Assembly: GCA_963796915.1 (NCBI GenBank)
Contig: CAWCNI010000004.1
Coordinates: forward strand, 2,294,001 to 2,358,000
DNA from: JAENWD01 sp963796915
GTDB taxonomy: Bacteria > Acidobacteriota > Vicinamibacteria > Vicinamibacterales > JAENWD01
Reading direction: 5' to 3'
DNA: 64,000 bases
Shown: piece after piece, positions 53,480 through 61,372 of the stretch
Position numbering within the stretch: the stretch's first letter is position 1
Layout of the letters: each line of letters begins with the position of its first letter
Notes under the pieces: generated by a model
Told to the model about the DNA's origin: nothing
Databases searched by the model: none
Seen by the model: only the letters and a program-made list of their open reading frames with translations
Position numbers and translations under genes: made by a program

Positions 53480-53512
53480 CATTCTTCATTCTTCATTCTT
53501 CATTCTTCATTC
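53480..53512. repeat. CATTCTT heptamer tandem repeat
   Basis: Four perfect CATTCTT units plus a partial unit end exactly at the base before the stop codon of the diguanylate cyclase gene. The tract is strikingly AT-rich against its surroundings. Similar imperfect units (TTCATTC) extend to about 53463. Confidence 0.9.
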
Positions 53513-54793
53513 CTAACTCGCCCGTCGCATCCTCGTCGTCGGCGAATCCTCCGCCTGCTCCGGCACGTCCGCCGCGATCACGCAGTTGCGTCCGGAGTCC
53601 TTGGCGCGATAGAGGGCATGGTCAGCGCGGCCGACGACGGCGTTGGCTTCGATCTCGCCGGCGCCCGCCGTGGCCACGCCGACGCTGGCGGTCACGCGAG
53701 CCACCTCGCCCTCCACCGGAATCCGCAGCTCCTCGATCTCGCGGCGAAGCGCCTCGGCGACGTACGCCGCGCCCGCAGCAGGCGTATCGGGCAGGACGAT
53801 CAGGAACTCGTCGCCGCCGAACCGTCCCCGCACGTCACTGTGACGCAGCACTTCGCTCAGCCGCGTGCCGATCGCGGCCAGGACGGCGTCGCCCCCGAGG
53901 TGGCCTGCGCGGTCGTTGATCGACTTGAACTGGTCGATGTCGAGCATCACCACCGACAGCGGCGACCGGGTCCGCCGGCTGCGCCGCAACTCGCCTTCGA
54001 TGACCTGCAGGATGTGGGCCCGGTTGAAGCACTGCGTCAGCGCGTCGGTCAGCGCATGCTCGCGGGTCTCCGCGAACAGCTCCACGTTGCGGACCGCAAT
54101 CCCGAGCAGCGCGCAGGCCGCTTCAATCAGCCGTCCGGCGCGCTCGTCGAGCGCGTCGTCGGTGTCGAGCACGCCGAGCACGCCGAGCGGACGGCCGCCC
54201 GACGAGATGACGAAGCAGCGATAGGGCCCGTGCCCGTCGGGAATGGAGTGCTCGTCGCTCGAGGCATCGAGCAGATGGCGCGAGATCTCCTCGGCGGCAA
54301 CGGCAACCGCCGGGTTTCCCGTGGTGTCGAGCAGCAGCGTGACGCGCGGGCCGTCGCCGAGCAGGACCCAGAGATCGTCCTTGCCGGCCAGCGGCGGCAG
54401 GTGGCGCCACAGCGCGGCGCGCAGCGCGTCCTCGGTCAACACGCCGGCCAGGGCGCGTCCGAGAGCGGCCAGCAGCTCGAGGTCCCTGGCGCGCTCACCC
54501 GCCACCCGCGCTTCGGCGGCAGCCTCGCGCGCGCGAACCTTCATCTCCTGCCTGCGGGTGTGCAGGTGCAGGATGAGCAGTACCGTGAGGACGACCAGCG
54601 CCGGCAGCAACCGGACGTGATAGGTCGCCTCCACATCGGACGCCAGCTGCAGCAGCTGCCCGAAGGTCTGGTCGAAGATCGTCAGCAGCGCCAGCGCGAA
54701 TCCCGCCAGCAGCAACCCGTCGCGGCGACCTGAGAATCGAAAGCCCACGCGGTCTGCAGGGCCGAAGCCCCGCCTCCATGTTGCCGCCTGCAC
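53513..54793 (-). CDS. Membrane diguanylate cyclase (GAF-GGDEF)
   Basis: 426 residues from GTG 54793 (an in-frame GTG at 54748 is also possible). Two membrane helices (LLLAGFALALLTIF, LLPALVVLTVLLIL), a coiled helix (EMKVRAREAAAEARVAGERARDLELL), a GAF domain (about 115-255) and a GGDEF domain with RFGGDEFLIVLP. The product-inhibition site RxxD (RHSD) is five residues before GGDEF. It makes c-di-GMP from two GTP; the GAF domain probably senses a small ligand. No phosphodiesterase domain. The gap 54794-54918 on its upstream side holds nothing I can identify. Confidence 0.94.
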   Translation of the reverse strand: MQAATWRRGFGPADRVGFRFSGRRDGLLLAGFALALLTIFDQTFGQLLQLASDVEATYHVRLLPALVVLTVLLILHLHTRRQEMKVRAREAAAEARVAGERARDLELLAALGRALAGVLTEDALRAALWRHLPPLAGKDDLWVLLGDGPRVTLLLDTTGNPAVAVAAEEISRHLLDASSDEHSIPDGHGPYRCFVISSGGRPLGVLGVLDTDDALDERAGRLIEAACALLGIAVRNVELFAETREHALTDALTQCFNRAHILQVIEGELRRSRRTRSPLSVVMLDIDQFKSINDRAGHLGGDAVLAAIGTRLSEVLRHSDVRGRFGGDEFLIVLPDTPAAGAAYVAEALRREIEELRIPVEGEVARVTASVGVATAGAGEIEANAVVGRADHALYRAKDSGRNCVIAADVPEQAEDSPTTRMRRAS

Positions 54794-54918
54794 GCGAGTG
54801 CGCGTAGTCGCACTGGCGCGCCGGCAGCGAGGTCCGGGGTGCTTATCGGAAGGGGCTCGGTCGCAGATTAGTTGTGCAACCGAAGTGCAGCCGGAAGGGG
54901 ATCGTCCGACGAGGCCTC

Positions 54919-56667
54919 TCAGTATCTCCAGCTGGTAAGGTCGGCCCCGGCCGGCGCGCTCTTCAGGATGCGCTCGACGATGCGGGGCGCGAACATCTGG
55001 GCGTAGCGGAGCCGCGAGTAAGCGTTCGGCCGCGTGTGGTCGCCATTCCAGCAGTGCTCCGCGCGATCGCCGTAATCCACTTCCCCGCCATAGGCCGGGT
55101 TGGTCAGGCCCTTCAGCGTGTCTTCCATCAGGTAGACGGCGTTATTCAGGTAGTAGGTGTCCATGTCGCCGACGTAGATGTGAATCTTGCCGGCCAGCTT
55201 GTCGCCCAGGCCCTTGTTCCAGTCGCGCGCGATGATGTGCGACAGATCGAAGTGCTCCTTCCAGTAGGCGGCGACGTCGCGATTGATGACGCCGGTGCGC
55301 TTGTCCCAGATCCGCTGCGGATACCCGTCGGATCCGACCGGCGAGAAGACAGCTTCCCAGATGTCCCACTGCTGCCCGGAGCGGCTCTTCGTGCCGAGCA
55401 CCAGCTCGCGGCGGTTCACTTCCTCCAGCGTGGCGCTCACCTGTCCCAGGTAATTGCGCTCGGCGGGCCGCGGCGTGTGCTTCCAGAACGAGTCCAGCCA
55501 ATACGCGTTGGTGTCCTTGTACAGGTCGACGACGGTATACGCGCGAAAATCGATCGGGTCGGGACAGGCAGCCCACGCGCCGTTGTATTGCTCGGGATAG
55601 AAGATCTGCGCGCCGAGCGCTTCCCAGCCGCCGGTCGATCCCCCGTACATGAACCGCGCCCAGCCCTGGCCCAGCCCGCGGAACTTCGCTTCAATCGCCG
55701 GCACCAGCTCGTAGGTGATGGCGTCGCCGTACGGGCCGAGATTCTCCGAGTTCACGGCGTACGAGTCGTCGTAGTACTGGTTCGCGTGCTGGATATCAAT
55801 CAGCAGGAAGCGCGGAAACCCGGCGCCCGTCCACTCCTTGAAGAACTGGTAGGCGTATTCCTGCTCGGTGCGGTTGTAGCAGTCGAGGTGAAACCGCTCG
55901 CTGTACTCGCACTTCAGCGTCGTGTCCGGCGGCGTCTCGCGGAAGATCGTCATCGACGGGCTGAAATGCCCATGGTCGATGACCAGCGGATAGCGTGCGT
56001 TTGGATGCGAGTCGAAGCCTTGCGGCAGCAGGACCGTCGCCGACAGGAACATCGGCCGGCCCCAGAACTTCGTGAGGCGCTCGCTCTGGATGCGAATGTG
56101 CTTGATGTAGGACGTCTCAGGCGCGGGCTCGACCGGCGGAATCACCTTGTCGAGGCTGATCGTCAGGCTGGCGTGCCCGCCTTGATCGACCACGAGCTTC
56201 TGCGGCGCGCTGTACAGGTTCCCCGGCGCGCGGTTCCACTGCTGCCCCTCGCCGCGATCCATCGGCAGCTTGACCACGTGCCCGTCGGCGCGCGTGAAGG
56301 TCTCGTAGCGGTGCAGCAAGGCCTGCACGGTGTAGGTCCCGGCCGGAATGTCGGCCCACCGCTCGCGCGGGTAGCCGAGCTCCGTGCCGTCGAAGACCAC
56401 CGCGACGCCAGGCGCGAGGCCGTCCACGTCGCGACCGAATGCCTGGTCGGTAGTGGGGCCGTCGCCCAGCTGCAGCCGCGGCTCGCCGCTCTCGTCGTGC
56501 GAGATCAGGAGCACGAGCCGGCCATCGAGCGGAGCGGCGCTGGCCGACGCCGGAAACGACACCGCCACGCGCACGCCCTGCGCCGCGGCAGTTCCGGCGC
56601 TGGCGAGTGCCACCGCCACGGCGGCCAACGCCGCCACCTTCGACAGACCCCTGACAGCTGACGTCAC
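54919..56667 (-). CDS. Secreted putative esterase (alpha/beta hydrolase)
   Basis: 582 residues from GTG 56667 with AGGAGG 7 nt upstream. Signal LSKVAALAAVAVALASAGTAAAQ. The first ~170 residues form a beta-rich domain; the C-terminal ~400 are an alpha/beta hydrolase with nucleophile in YGGSTGGWEAL and His in WNGDHTRPNA. The Asp is probably in VGDMDTYYLNN. It resembles the esterase D/feruloyl-esterase superfamily; substrate unknown. The -35 region upstream carries a perfect palindrome, suggesting repression or activation by a dimeric regulator. Confidence 0.85.
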   Translation of the reverse strand: MTSAVRGLSKVAALAAVAVALASAGTAAAQGVRVAVSFPASASAAPLDGRLVLLISHDESGEPRLQLGDGPTTDQAFGRDVDGLAPGVAVVFDGTELGYPRERWADIPAGTYTVQALLHRYETFTRADGHVVKLPMDRGEGQQWNRAPGNLYSAPQKLVVDQGGHASLTISLDKVIPPVEPAPETSYIKHIRIQSERLTKFWGRPMFLSATVLLPQGFDSHPNARYPLVIDHGHFSPSMTIFRETPPDTTLKCEYSERFHLDCYNRTEQEYAYQFFKEWTGAGFPRFLLIDIQHANQYYDDSYAVNSENLGPYGDAITYELVPAIEAKFRGLGQGWARFMYGGSTGGWEALGAQIFYPEQYNGAWAACPDPIDFRAYTVVDLYKDTNAYWLDSFWKHTPRPAERNYLGQVSATLEEVNRRELVLGTKSRSGQQWDIWEAVFSPVGSDGYPQRIWDKRTGVINRDVAAYWKEHFDLSHIIARDWNKGLGDKLAGKIHIYVGDMDTYYLNNAVYLMEDTLKGLTNPAYGGEVDYGDRAEHCWNGDHTRPNAYSRLRYAQMFAPRIVERILKSAPAGADLTSWRY

Positions 56668-56692
56668 GCGTGCGCCTCCTGGAATGGGCGTG

Positions 56693-56728
56693 ATTATGTC
56701 GCAGCCCGGTCGACTGACATTTTTGTCA
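56693..56728 (-). promoter_or_regulatory. Esterase promoter with palindromic operator TGACATTTTTGTCA
   Basis: On the minus strand CATAAT (56693-56698) is a -10 and ATGTCA (56715-56720) a -35 with 16-bp spacing. The palindrome TGACA-TTTT-TGTCA (56715-56728) covers the -35, so a bound dimer would block RNA polymerase. More TGACA/TGTCA half sites lie at about 56741 and 56774. Confidence 0.55.
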
Positions 56729-56776
56729 TATTAGCTGCATGTCAGAACGTTTTTGTCTCTGGCGCCGATTTCCTGA

Positions 56777-56792
56777 CATCCCTGATGGGATG
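56777..56792. promoter_or_regulatory. Palindrome CATCCC-TGAT-GGGATG
   Basis: Perfect 6-bp arms around TGAT in the divergent region between the esterase and the phosphorylase genes; possible second operator, no known regulator assigned. Confidence 0.3.
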
Positions 56793-56885
56793 TGTTGGCG
56801 AACGCGCGGCGTCCGGGTATGCGCGATGTTGTCGGACCACTCGCGTGCGCCGTGCGATTTCTGATCGCTGGTCGCGCTGGCTCGG

Positions 56886-56891
56886 TAATAT
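56886..56891 (+). promoter_or_regulatory. -10 element TAATAT
   Basis: TAATAT lies 66 nt before the GTG of the phosphorylase gene. The leader includes the 10-bp direct duplication CCGGCCCGGG at 56927-56946, which could fold, and no Shine-Dalgarno is apparent. Confidence 0.4.
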
Positions 56892-56957
56892 CGTTGCCGA
56901 CGGCGCGCGCCACGCGTCACTTCCAGCCGGCCCGGGCCGGCCCGGGGTACCTCAGAC

Positions 56958-59609
56958 GTGAATCCATCCGCAAGCCCGCAGCAGGAGTCGCTGCTCCTGA
57001 CGCTCGAAGAGATCAGCAAGCTCGTCTCGCACAGTGGCAACCCCACCGAGACGCTGACCAACATCGTGCGGCTGATCCAGGCGCGATTCGGTATCGACGT
57101 CTGCTCGGTCTACCTGCTGGAGCCGGATCGCTCGACGCTGGTGCTCGCGGCCACCGTGGGACTCAGGCCCGAAAGCGTGGGCAACGTCCGCATGCGGCTG
57201 TCGGAAGGACTGGCCGGCCTCGTCGCCGAAACCGTCACGCCGCAGCTGGTCGAAGACGCGACGCAGCACCCGCGCTTCAAGTACTTCCGCGAGGCCGGCG
57301 AGGATCCGTATCACGGCTTTCTCGGCGTGCCGCTCATCGACCGCGGCTTGCTCCAGGGCGTCCTGGTCGTGCAGACCGTCGAGCCGCACGTGTTCTCGCA
57401 GGACGCCGTGCGCATGCTGACGACAGCCGGCACGCAGCTGGCGCCGATCGTGAGCGAGGCACGGACGCTCGGGCAATTCCTCGCACCGGCGCATCGCCGC
57501 CTCGCGACGCTGGCCTCCAACCTGTGGTGGAGCTGGGACGCAGAGGCGACCAGCCTGTTCCGCGATCTCGATCCCGTGCAGTGGCGCGCGCTCGGCCACA
57601 ACCCGATCGCGTTGCTGAAGCTGTTCACGCCCGACAAGCTCGAAGCCCGCGCCGCGGAGCTGGGCCTGCACGGCCGCATCAACTACACCTACCGGCGCCT
57701 GCAGGAGTACCTGAAGTCGACGCACACGTGGGGCGTCGCGCATGCCGGCGTCCTCTGGGCGCGGCCCGTCGCCTATTTCTCGGCGGAGTTCGGCCTGCAC
57801 GAGTCGTTGCCGATCTATTCCGGCGGCCTCGGAATTCTCGCCGGCGACCACATCAAGTCGGCGTCAGATCTTGGCATTCCGCTCGTCGGCGTCGGCCTGT
57901 ACTACGACCAGGGCTATTTCCGGCAGCGGCTGGATCTGGAGGGCCGCCAGCACGAGGAGTACTACGAGGTCGACAGCTCCATGCTGCCGATCGAGCGCGC
58001 CACCACCGCCAGCGGCGACGCGGTGCGCGTGACGATCGACACGCGGTCGGGCCCGATCGCGGCCCGTGTCTGGCGCGTCACTGTCGGGCGCAACACACTC
58101 CTGCTGCTCGACACCGACGTCGAAGGCAACAGGCCCGAGGACCGCGAGCTGTCCTCGCGCCTCTACGGCGGCGATCACCGCGTGCGCATCCGCCAGGAGC
58201 TGCTGCTCGGCGTCGGCGGCGTCCGCGCCCTCTCCGCCCTGGGCATCATTCCCGGCGTGGTGCACCTGAACGAAGGCCACAGCGCGTTTGCGGCCATCGA
58301 GCTGGTACGCCAACGCATGGAACGCGAGGGCATCGGCGCCGACGAGGCGATGAGCCGCGTCGCCCAGCAGGTGGTCTTCACCACGCACACGCCGGTGCCG
58401 GCCGGCCACGACAGGTTCACCTCGGACGAGATTGCCGAACACCTCGGCCCGCTCTGCGACGCGCTCGGCATCGGCCACGACCGCCTGATGGGCCTCGGCC
58501 GCGTCAACCCCGGCGACGGCAACGAGACGTTCTGCATGACGGTGCTGGCGCTCAAGCTGTCGCGGCGCGCCAACGCGGTGTCGTCCCTCCACGGCGAGGT
58601 GTCCCGGGCGATGTGGACCCCGCTCTATCCCGGCGTCGCCGAAGACCGCGTGCCGATCGGCCACATCACCAACGGCGTGCACGTGCCGTCGTGGCTCGCG
58701 CCCCTCATGGCCCGGTTGTTCGACCGTCACCTCGGTCACGACTGGCCGATCCGCGCGTCGAAGCCAAGCTGCTGGGATCCGATCGACGCCGTGGACGACG
58801 GGGAGCTGTGGGAGACGCACCAGACACTGAAGACACGGCTCGTGGCATTCGCCAGACGACGCGCCGTCGAGAGCGCCGCACGCCGCGGCGAGCCGGCAGA
58901 AGTCATCGACCAGCTGCGCTCCGCCCTCAACCTCGACGCGCTGACGATCGGGTTCGCTCGCCGCTTCGCGACCTACAAGCGCGCGAACCTCGTCCTGCGA
59001 GACATCGAGCTGCTCGCCTCGCTCGTCAACGACCCGCAGCGCCCGATTCAGTTCCTGTTTGCCGGCAAGGCGCATCCGCTGGACGGGCCGGGCAAGGAAA
59101 TCCTCCAGGAGATCAGCCGGCTGATGCGCGACCCGCGGTTCGCCGGGAAGATCCTGTTCGTCGAGGACTACGACATCAACGTGGGACGTCATCTGGTGCA
59201 GGGCGTAGACGTGTGGCTCAACACGCCGCGTCGCCCGCTCGAGGCGTCGGGCACCAGCGGCCAGAAGGTGGTCCTGAACGGCGGACTGAATTGCTCGATT
59301 CTCGACGGCTGGTGGGCGGAAGCGTACGACGGGCTGAACGGCTTCGGCATCGGCCAGGGCGAGACCCATTCCTCGATGGACGTGCACGACAACCGGGATG
59401 CGGAGTCGCTGCGGCGCGTCGTGCGCGACGAGATCATCCCGCTCTACTACGACCGCGATCTCGACGGCCTGCCGCGACGCTGGATCGCCCGGATGAAGCG
59501 CGCGATGCGAACCCTGGGCTGGCGCTTCAGTGCTGACAGGATGGTCTCCGACTACGTCCTGAAGGCGTACGTGCCGGCCGCTGGCGGCACCAGCAGCGAC
59601 ATGCGCTGA
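56958..59609 (+). CDS. glgP: Alpha-glucan phosphorylase with N-terminal PtsP-like GAF domain
   Basis: 883 residues from GTG 56958. Residues about 10-165 are a GAF domain whose sequence (HSGNPTETLTNIVRLIQARF, DVCSVYLLEPDRSTLVLAAT) resembles the GAF of PtsP, the nitrogen-PTS enzyme I. Then comes the alpha-glucan phosphorylase family: LASNLWWSWDAEA, FSAEFGLHESLPIYSGGLGILAGDH in outline, VVHLNEGHSAF, HTPVPAGHDRF, and the PLP lysine Lys770 in SGTSGQKVVLNGG. It releases glucose-1-phosphate from glycogen or maltodextrin. The GAF domain probably gives allosteric control, perhaps by 2-oxoglutarate or glutamine as for PtsP. Usual members lack it. Confidence 0.93.
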   Translation: MNPSASPQQESLLLTLEEISKLVSHSGNPTETLTNIVRLIQARFGIDVCSVYLLEPDRSTLVLAATVGLRPESVGNVRMRLSEGLAGLVAETVTPQLVEDATQHPRFKYFREAGEDPYHGFLGVPLIDRGLLQGVLVVQTVEPHVFSQDAVRMLTTAGTQLAPIVSEARTLGQFLAPAHRRLATLASNLWWSWDAEATSLFRDLDPVQWRALGHNPIALLKLFTPDKLEARAAELGLHGRINYTYRRLQEYLKSTHTWGVAHAGVLWARPVAYFSAEFGLHESLPIYSGGLGILAGDHIKSASDLGIPLVGVGLYYDQGYFRQRLDLEGRQHEEYYEVDSSMLPIERATTASGDAVRVTIDTRSGPIAARVWRVTVGRNTLLLLDTDVEGNRPEDRELSSRLYGGDHRVRIRQELLLGVGGVRALSALGIIPGVVHLNEGHSAFAAIELVRQRMEREGIGADEAMSRVAQQVVFTTHTPVPAGHDRFTSDEIAEHLGPLCDALGIGHDRLMGLGRVNPGDGNETFCMTVLALKLSRRANAVSSLHGEVSRAMWTPLYPGVAEDRVPIGHITNGVHVPSWLAPLMARLFDRHLGHDWPIRASKPSCWDPIDAVDDGELWETHQTLKTRLVAFARRRAVESAARRGEPAEVIDQLRSALNLDALTIGFARRFATYKRANLVLRDIELLASLVNDPQRPIQFLFAGKAHPLDGPGKEILQEISRLMRDPRFAGKILFVEDYDINVGRHLVQGVDVWLNTPRRPLEASGTSGQKVVLNGGLNCSILDGWWAEAYDGLNGFGIGQGETHSSMDVHDNRDAESLRRVVRDEIIPLYYDRDLDGLPRRWIARMKRAMRTLGWRFSADRMVSDYVLKAYVPAAGGTSSDMR

Positions 59610-59708
59610 GGCCGGCCGTATACCGTCCCTCGCGCCCTCAGCCGAACGTCTCGGCGACGCACTCGGGCTGGTTGCCAGCCCGCCTGTCCCAATCGGCGCC
59701 GGTCGGCA

Positions 59709-59714
59709 TATTCT
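59709..59714 (+). promoter_or_regulatory. -10 element TATTCT before panC
   Basis: TATTCT ends one base before ATG 59716 and 7 nt before the in-frame ATG 59722. A leaderless start at 59722 fits normal -10-to-start distance best. Confidence 0.45.
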
Positions 59715-59721
59715 GATGGCG

Positions 59722-60507
59722 ATGCCGGACCCGGCCCCCTTCACGATACGGACGATTGCCGAGCTGCGCCGGGCGCTTTTGCCCGCACGCGCCGGACGCA
59801 TCGGCCTGGTGCCGACCATGGGCGCCTTTCACGCCGGTCACGTGTCGCTGTTCGAGGCTGCTCGCCGGCAATGTGACACCGTCGTCGTCAGCCTGTTCGT
59901 GAACCCCTCGCAGTTCGGCGACAAGGCAGACCTCGAACGGTATCCGCGGACGGAGGCGCGCGACGCAGACATGGCGCGCGCGGCCGGCGTTGACATGGTG
60001 TTCGCGCCGGAGCCTGGCGAGATGTACCCTGATGGGTACGACACGTGGGTGGATGTCGAATCACTCGGGCGCATCCTCGAGGGCGCGTCGCGGCCGGGAC
60101 ATTTCCGCGGGGTCGCCACGATCTGCCTCAAGCTGTTCAACATCGTCCAGCCGCACGTCGCGTTGTTCGGGCAGAAGGACGCGCAGCAGGTTGCGGTGAT
60201 CCGGCGGATGGTCCGCGACCTTGACGTCCCGCTGGACATCGTGGTGCTGCCGACGGTGCGCGATCACGACGGCCTGGCGCTGTCCTCGCGCAACGTGCGG
60301 CTGAGCGCGGCAGATCGGGCACGCGCGCTCGCGCTCCCGCGCGCCCTCGCCACTGGCGACGCCGGCAAGGCCCGCGCCATGCTCGAGGGGCTGGACGTGG
60401 ACTACGTCGAAGTGGCGCCGTTCGATCCGCCGGTGCTCGCCGCTGCGGTACGAGTGGGCAGTGTGCGCCTGATCGACAACGTAGTCCTGGGAGGAGAGAC
60501 GGAATGA
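59722..60507 (+). CDS. panC: Pantothenate synthetase
   Basis: 261 residues from ATG 59722 (or 263 from 59716). Joins pantoate and beta-alanine with ATP to give pantothenate, the last step before coenzyme A synthesis. PTMGAFHAGHVSLF is the HxGH-type nucleotide site; VSLFVNPSQFG, YPRTEARD, PGHFRGVATICLKLFNIVQP, FGQKDAQQVAVIRRM and LALSSRNVRLS are family signatures. The C-terminal dimerisation domain is short compared with E. coli (about 280 aa). Its stop overlaps the panB start by four bases (ATGA), so the two are translationally coupled. Confidence 0.97.
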   Translation: MPDPAPFTIRTIAELRRALLPARAGRIGLVPTMGAFHAGHVSLFEAARRQCDTVVVSLFVNPSQFGDKADLERYPRTEARDADMARAAGVDMVFAPEPGEMYPDGYDTWVDVESLGRILEGASRPGHFRGVATICLKLFNIVQPHVALFGQKDAQQVAVIRRMVRDLDVPLDIVVLPTVRDHDGLALSSRNVRLSAADRARALALPRALATGDAGKARAMLEGLDVDYVEVAPFDPPVLAAAVRVGSVRLIDNVVLGGETE

Positions 60508-61367
60508 CGTCGCCATCGGTCCAGAAGCTGTCGCTGCTGCGGCTTGGCGAGATGAAGCAGCGCCACGAGCGCATCGCCATGGTCACCGCCTACGACGCGC
60601 CCAGCGCGCGCCTGGCCGATGCCAGCGGCGTGGACATCATCCTTGTCGGCGACTCGGCCGCGATGGTGATGCTGGGGCACACGTCGACGGTGCCGGTGAC
60701 GCTGGACGAGATGGTGATGCTCACGGCCGCGGTGGTACGCGGCACGCGGCGCGCATTGGTGGTCGGCGACCTGCCGTTCGGCTCGTATCAGGCCAGCGAC
60801 GAGCAGGCTGTCACCAGCGCGGTGCGCATGGTCAAGGAAGCAGGCGCCGACATCGTCAAGCTGGAAGGCTCGGAGCGGCGTCTGTCCCGCATCCGCGCCA
60901 TCATCGACGCCGGCATCCCGGTGATGGGCCACATCGGCCTGACGCCGCAGTCGGCGACGCTGCTGGGCGGCTACCGGGCGCAGGGCCGGACGGCGGCCGC
61001 CGCGCACCATCTCCACGAATCGGCGAAGCACATCGAAGCTGCTGGCGCCTGCGCTCTGGTGGTCGAGGCCGTGCCACCCGCCGTGGCCGCCGCCATCGCC
61101 CGCGACCTGCGGATTCCGGTGATCGGCATCGGGGCGGGCGCCGAGTGCGACGGGCAGGTGCTGGTCTGGCACGACCTGCTGGGGCTGTCGAGCGACCCGG
61201 CGCCCCGGTTCGTCAAGCGCTACGCGCACCTCGCCGACGAGATTGGCCGGGCGCTGGCGGCGTACGTCGACGACGTGCGGGAAGGCAAGTACCCCGAACC
61301 GGCGCACACCTATCCGATGGCTGACGACGAGCGCCTGCAGTTCGAGGCGCTGACGAAGGCGCCCTAG
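60504..61367 (+). CDS. panB: 3-methyl-2-oxobutanoate hydroxymethyltransferase
   Basis: 287 residues. Makes ketopantoate from 2-oxoisovalerate and methylene-tetrahydrofolate, the first committed pantothenate step. Signatures: MVTAYDAPSARLADASGVDIILVGDS, TVPVTLDEMVMLTAAVVRG, LVVGDLPFGSYQ, KLEGSE, PVMGHIGLTPQS, VEAVPPAVA and IGIGAGAECDGQVLVWHDLLGL. Metal ligands Asp in VGDS and Asp/Glu in DLPFG/KLEG are present. Coupled to panC. The usual third enzyme (panE or panD) is not in the window. Confidence 0.97.
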   Translation: MTSPSVQKLSLLRLGEMKQRHERIAMVTAYDAPSARLADASGVDIILVGDSAAMVMLGHTSTVPVTLDEMVMLTAAVVRGTRRALVVGDLPFGSYQASDEQAVTSAVRMVKEAGADIVKLEGSERRLSRIRAIIDAGIPVMGHIGLTPQSATLLGGYRAQGRTAAAAHHLHESAKHIEAAGACALVVEAVPPAVAAAIARDLRIPVIGIGAGAECDGQVLVWHDLLGLSSDPAPRFVKRYAHLADEIGRALAAYVDDVREGKYPEPAHTYPMADDERLQFEALTKAP

Positions 61368-61372
61368 CGCGG

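Noticed and set aside
53480..53512. Possible CRISPR array
   Set aside because: Units of 7 bp are contiguous with no spacers, and no cas genes are near.
56792..59536. 914-codon Arg-rich frame overlapping the phosphorylase gene
   Set aside because: Arg-rich translation without motifs; phosphorylase signatures and PLP lysine are in the other frame.
57864..59819. 651-codon minus-strand frame
   Set aside because: Shadow of the phosphorylase and panC genes; no motif.
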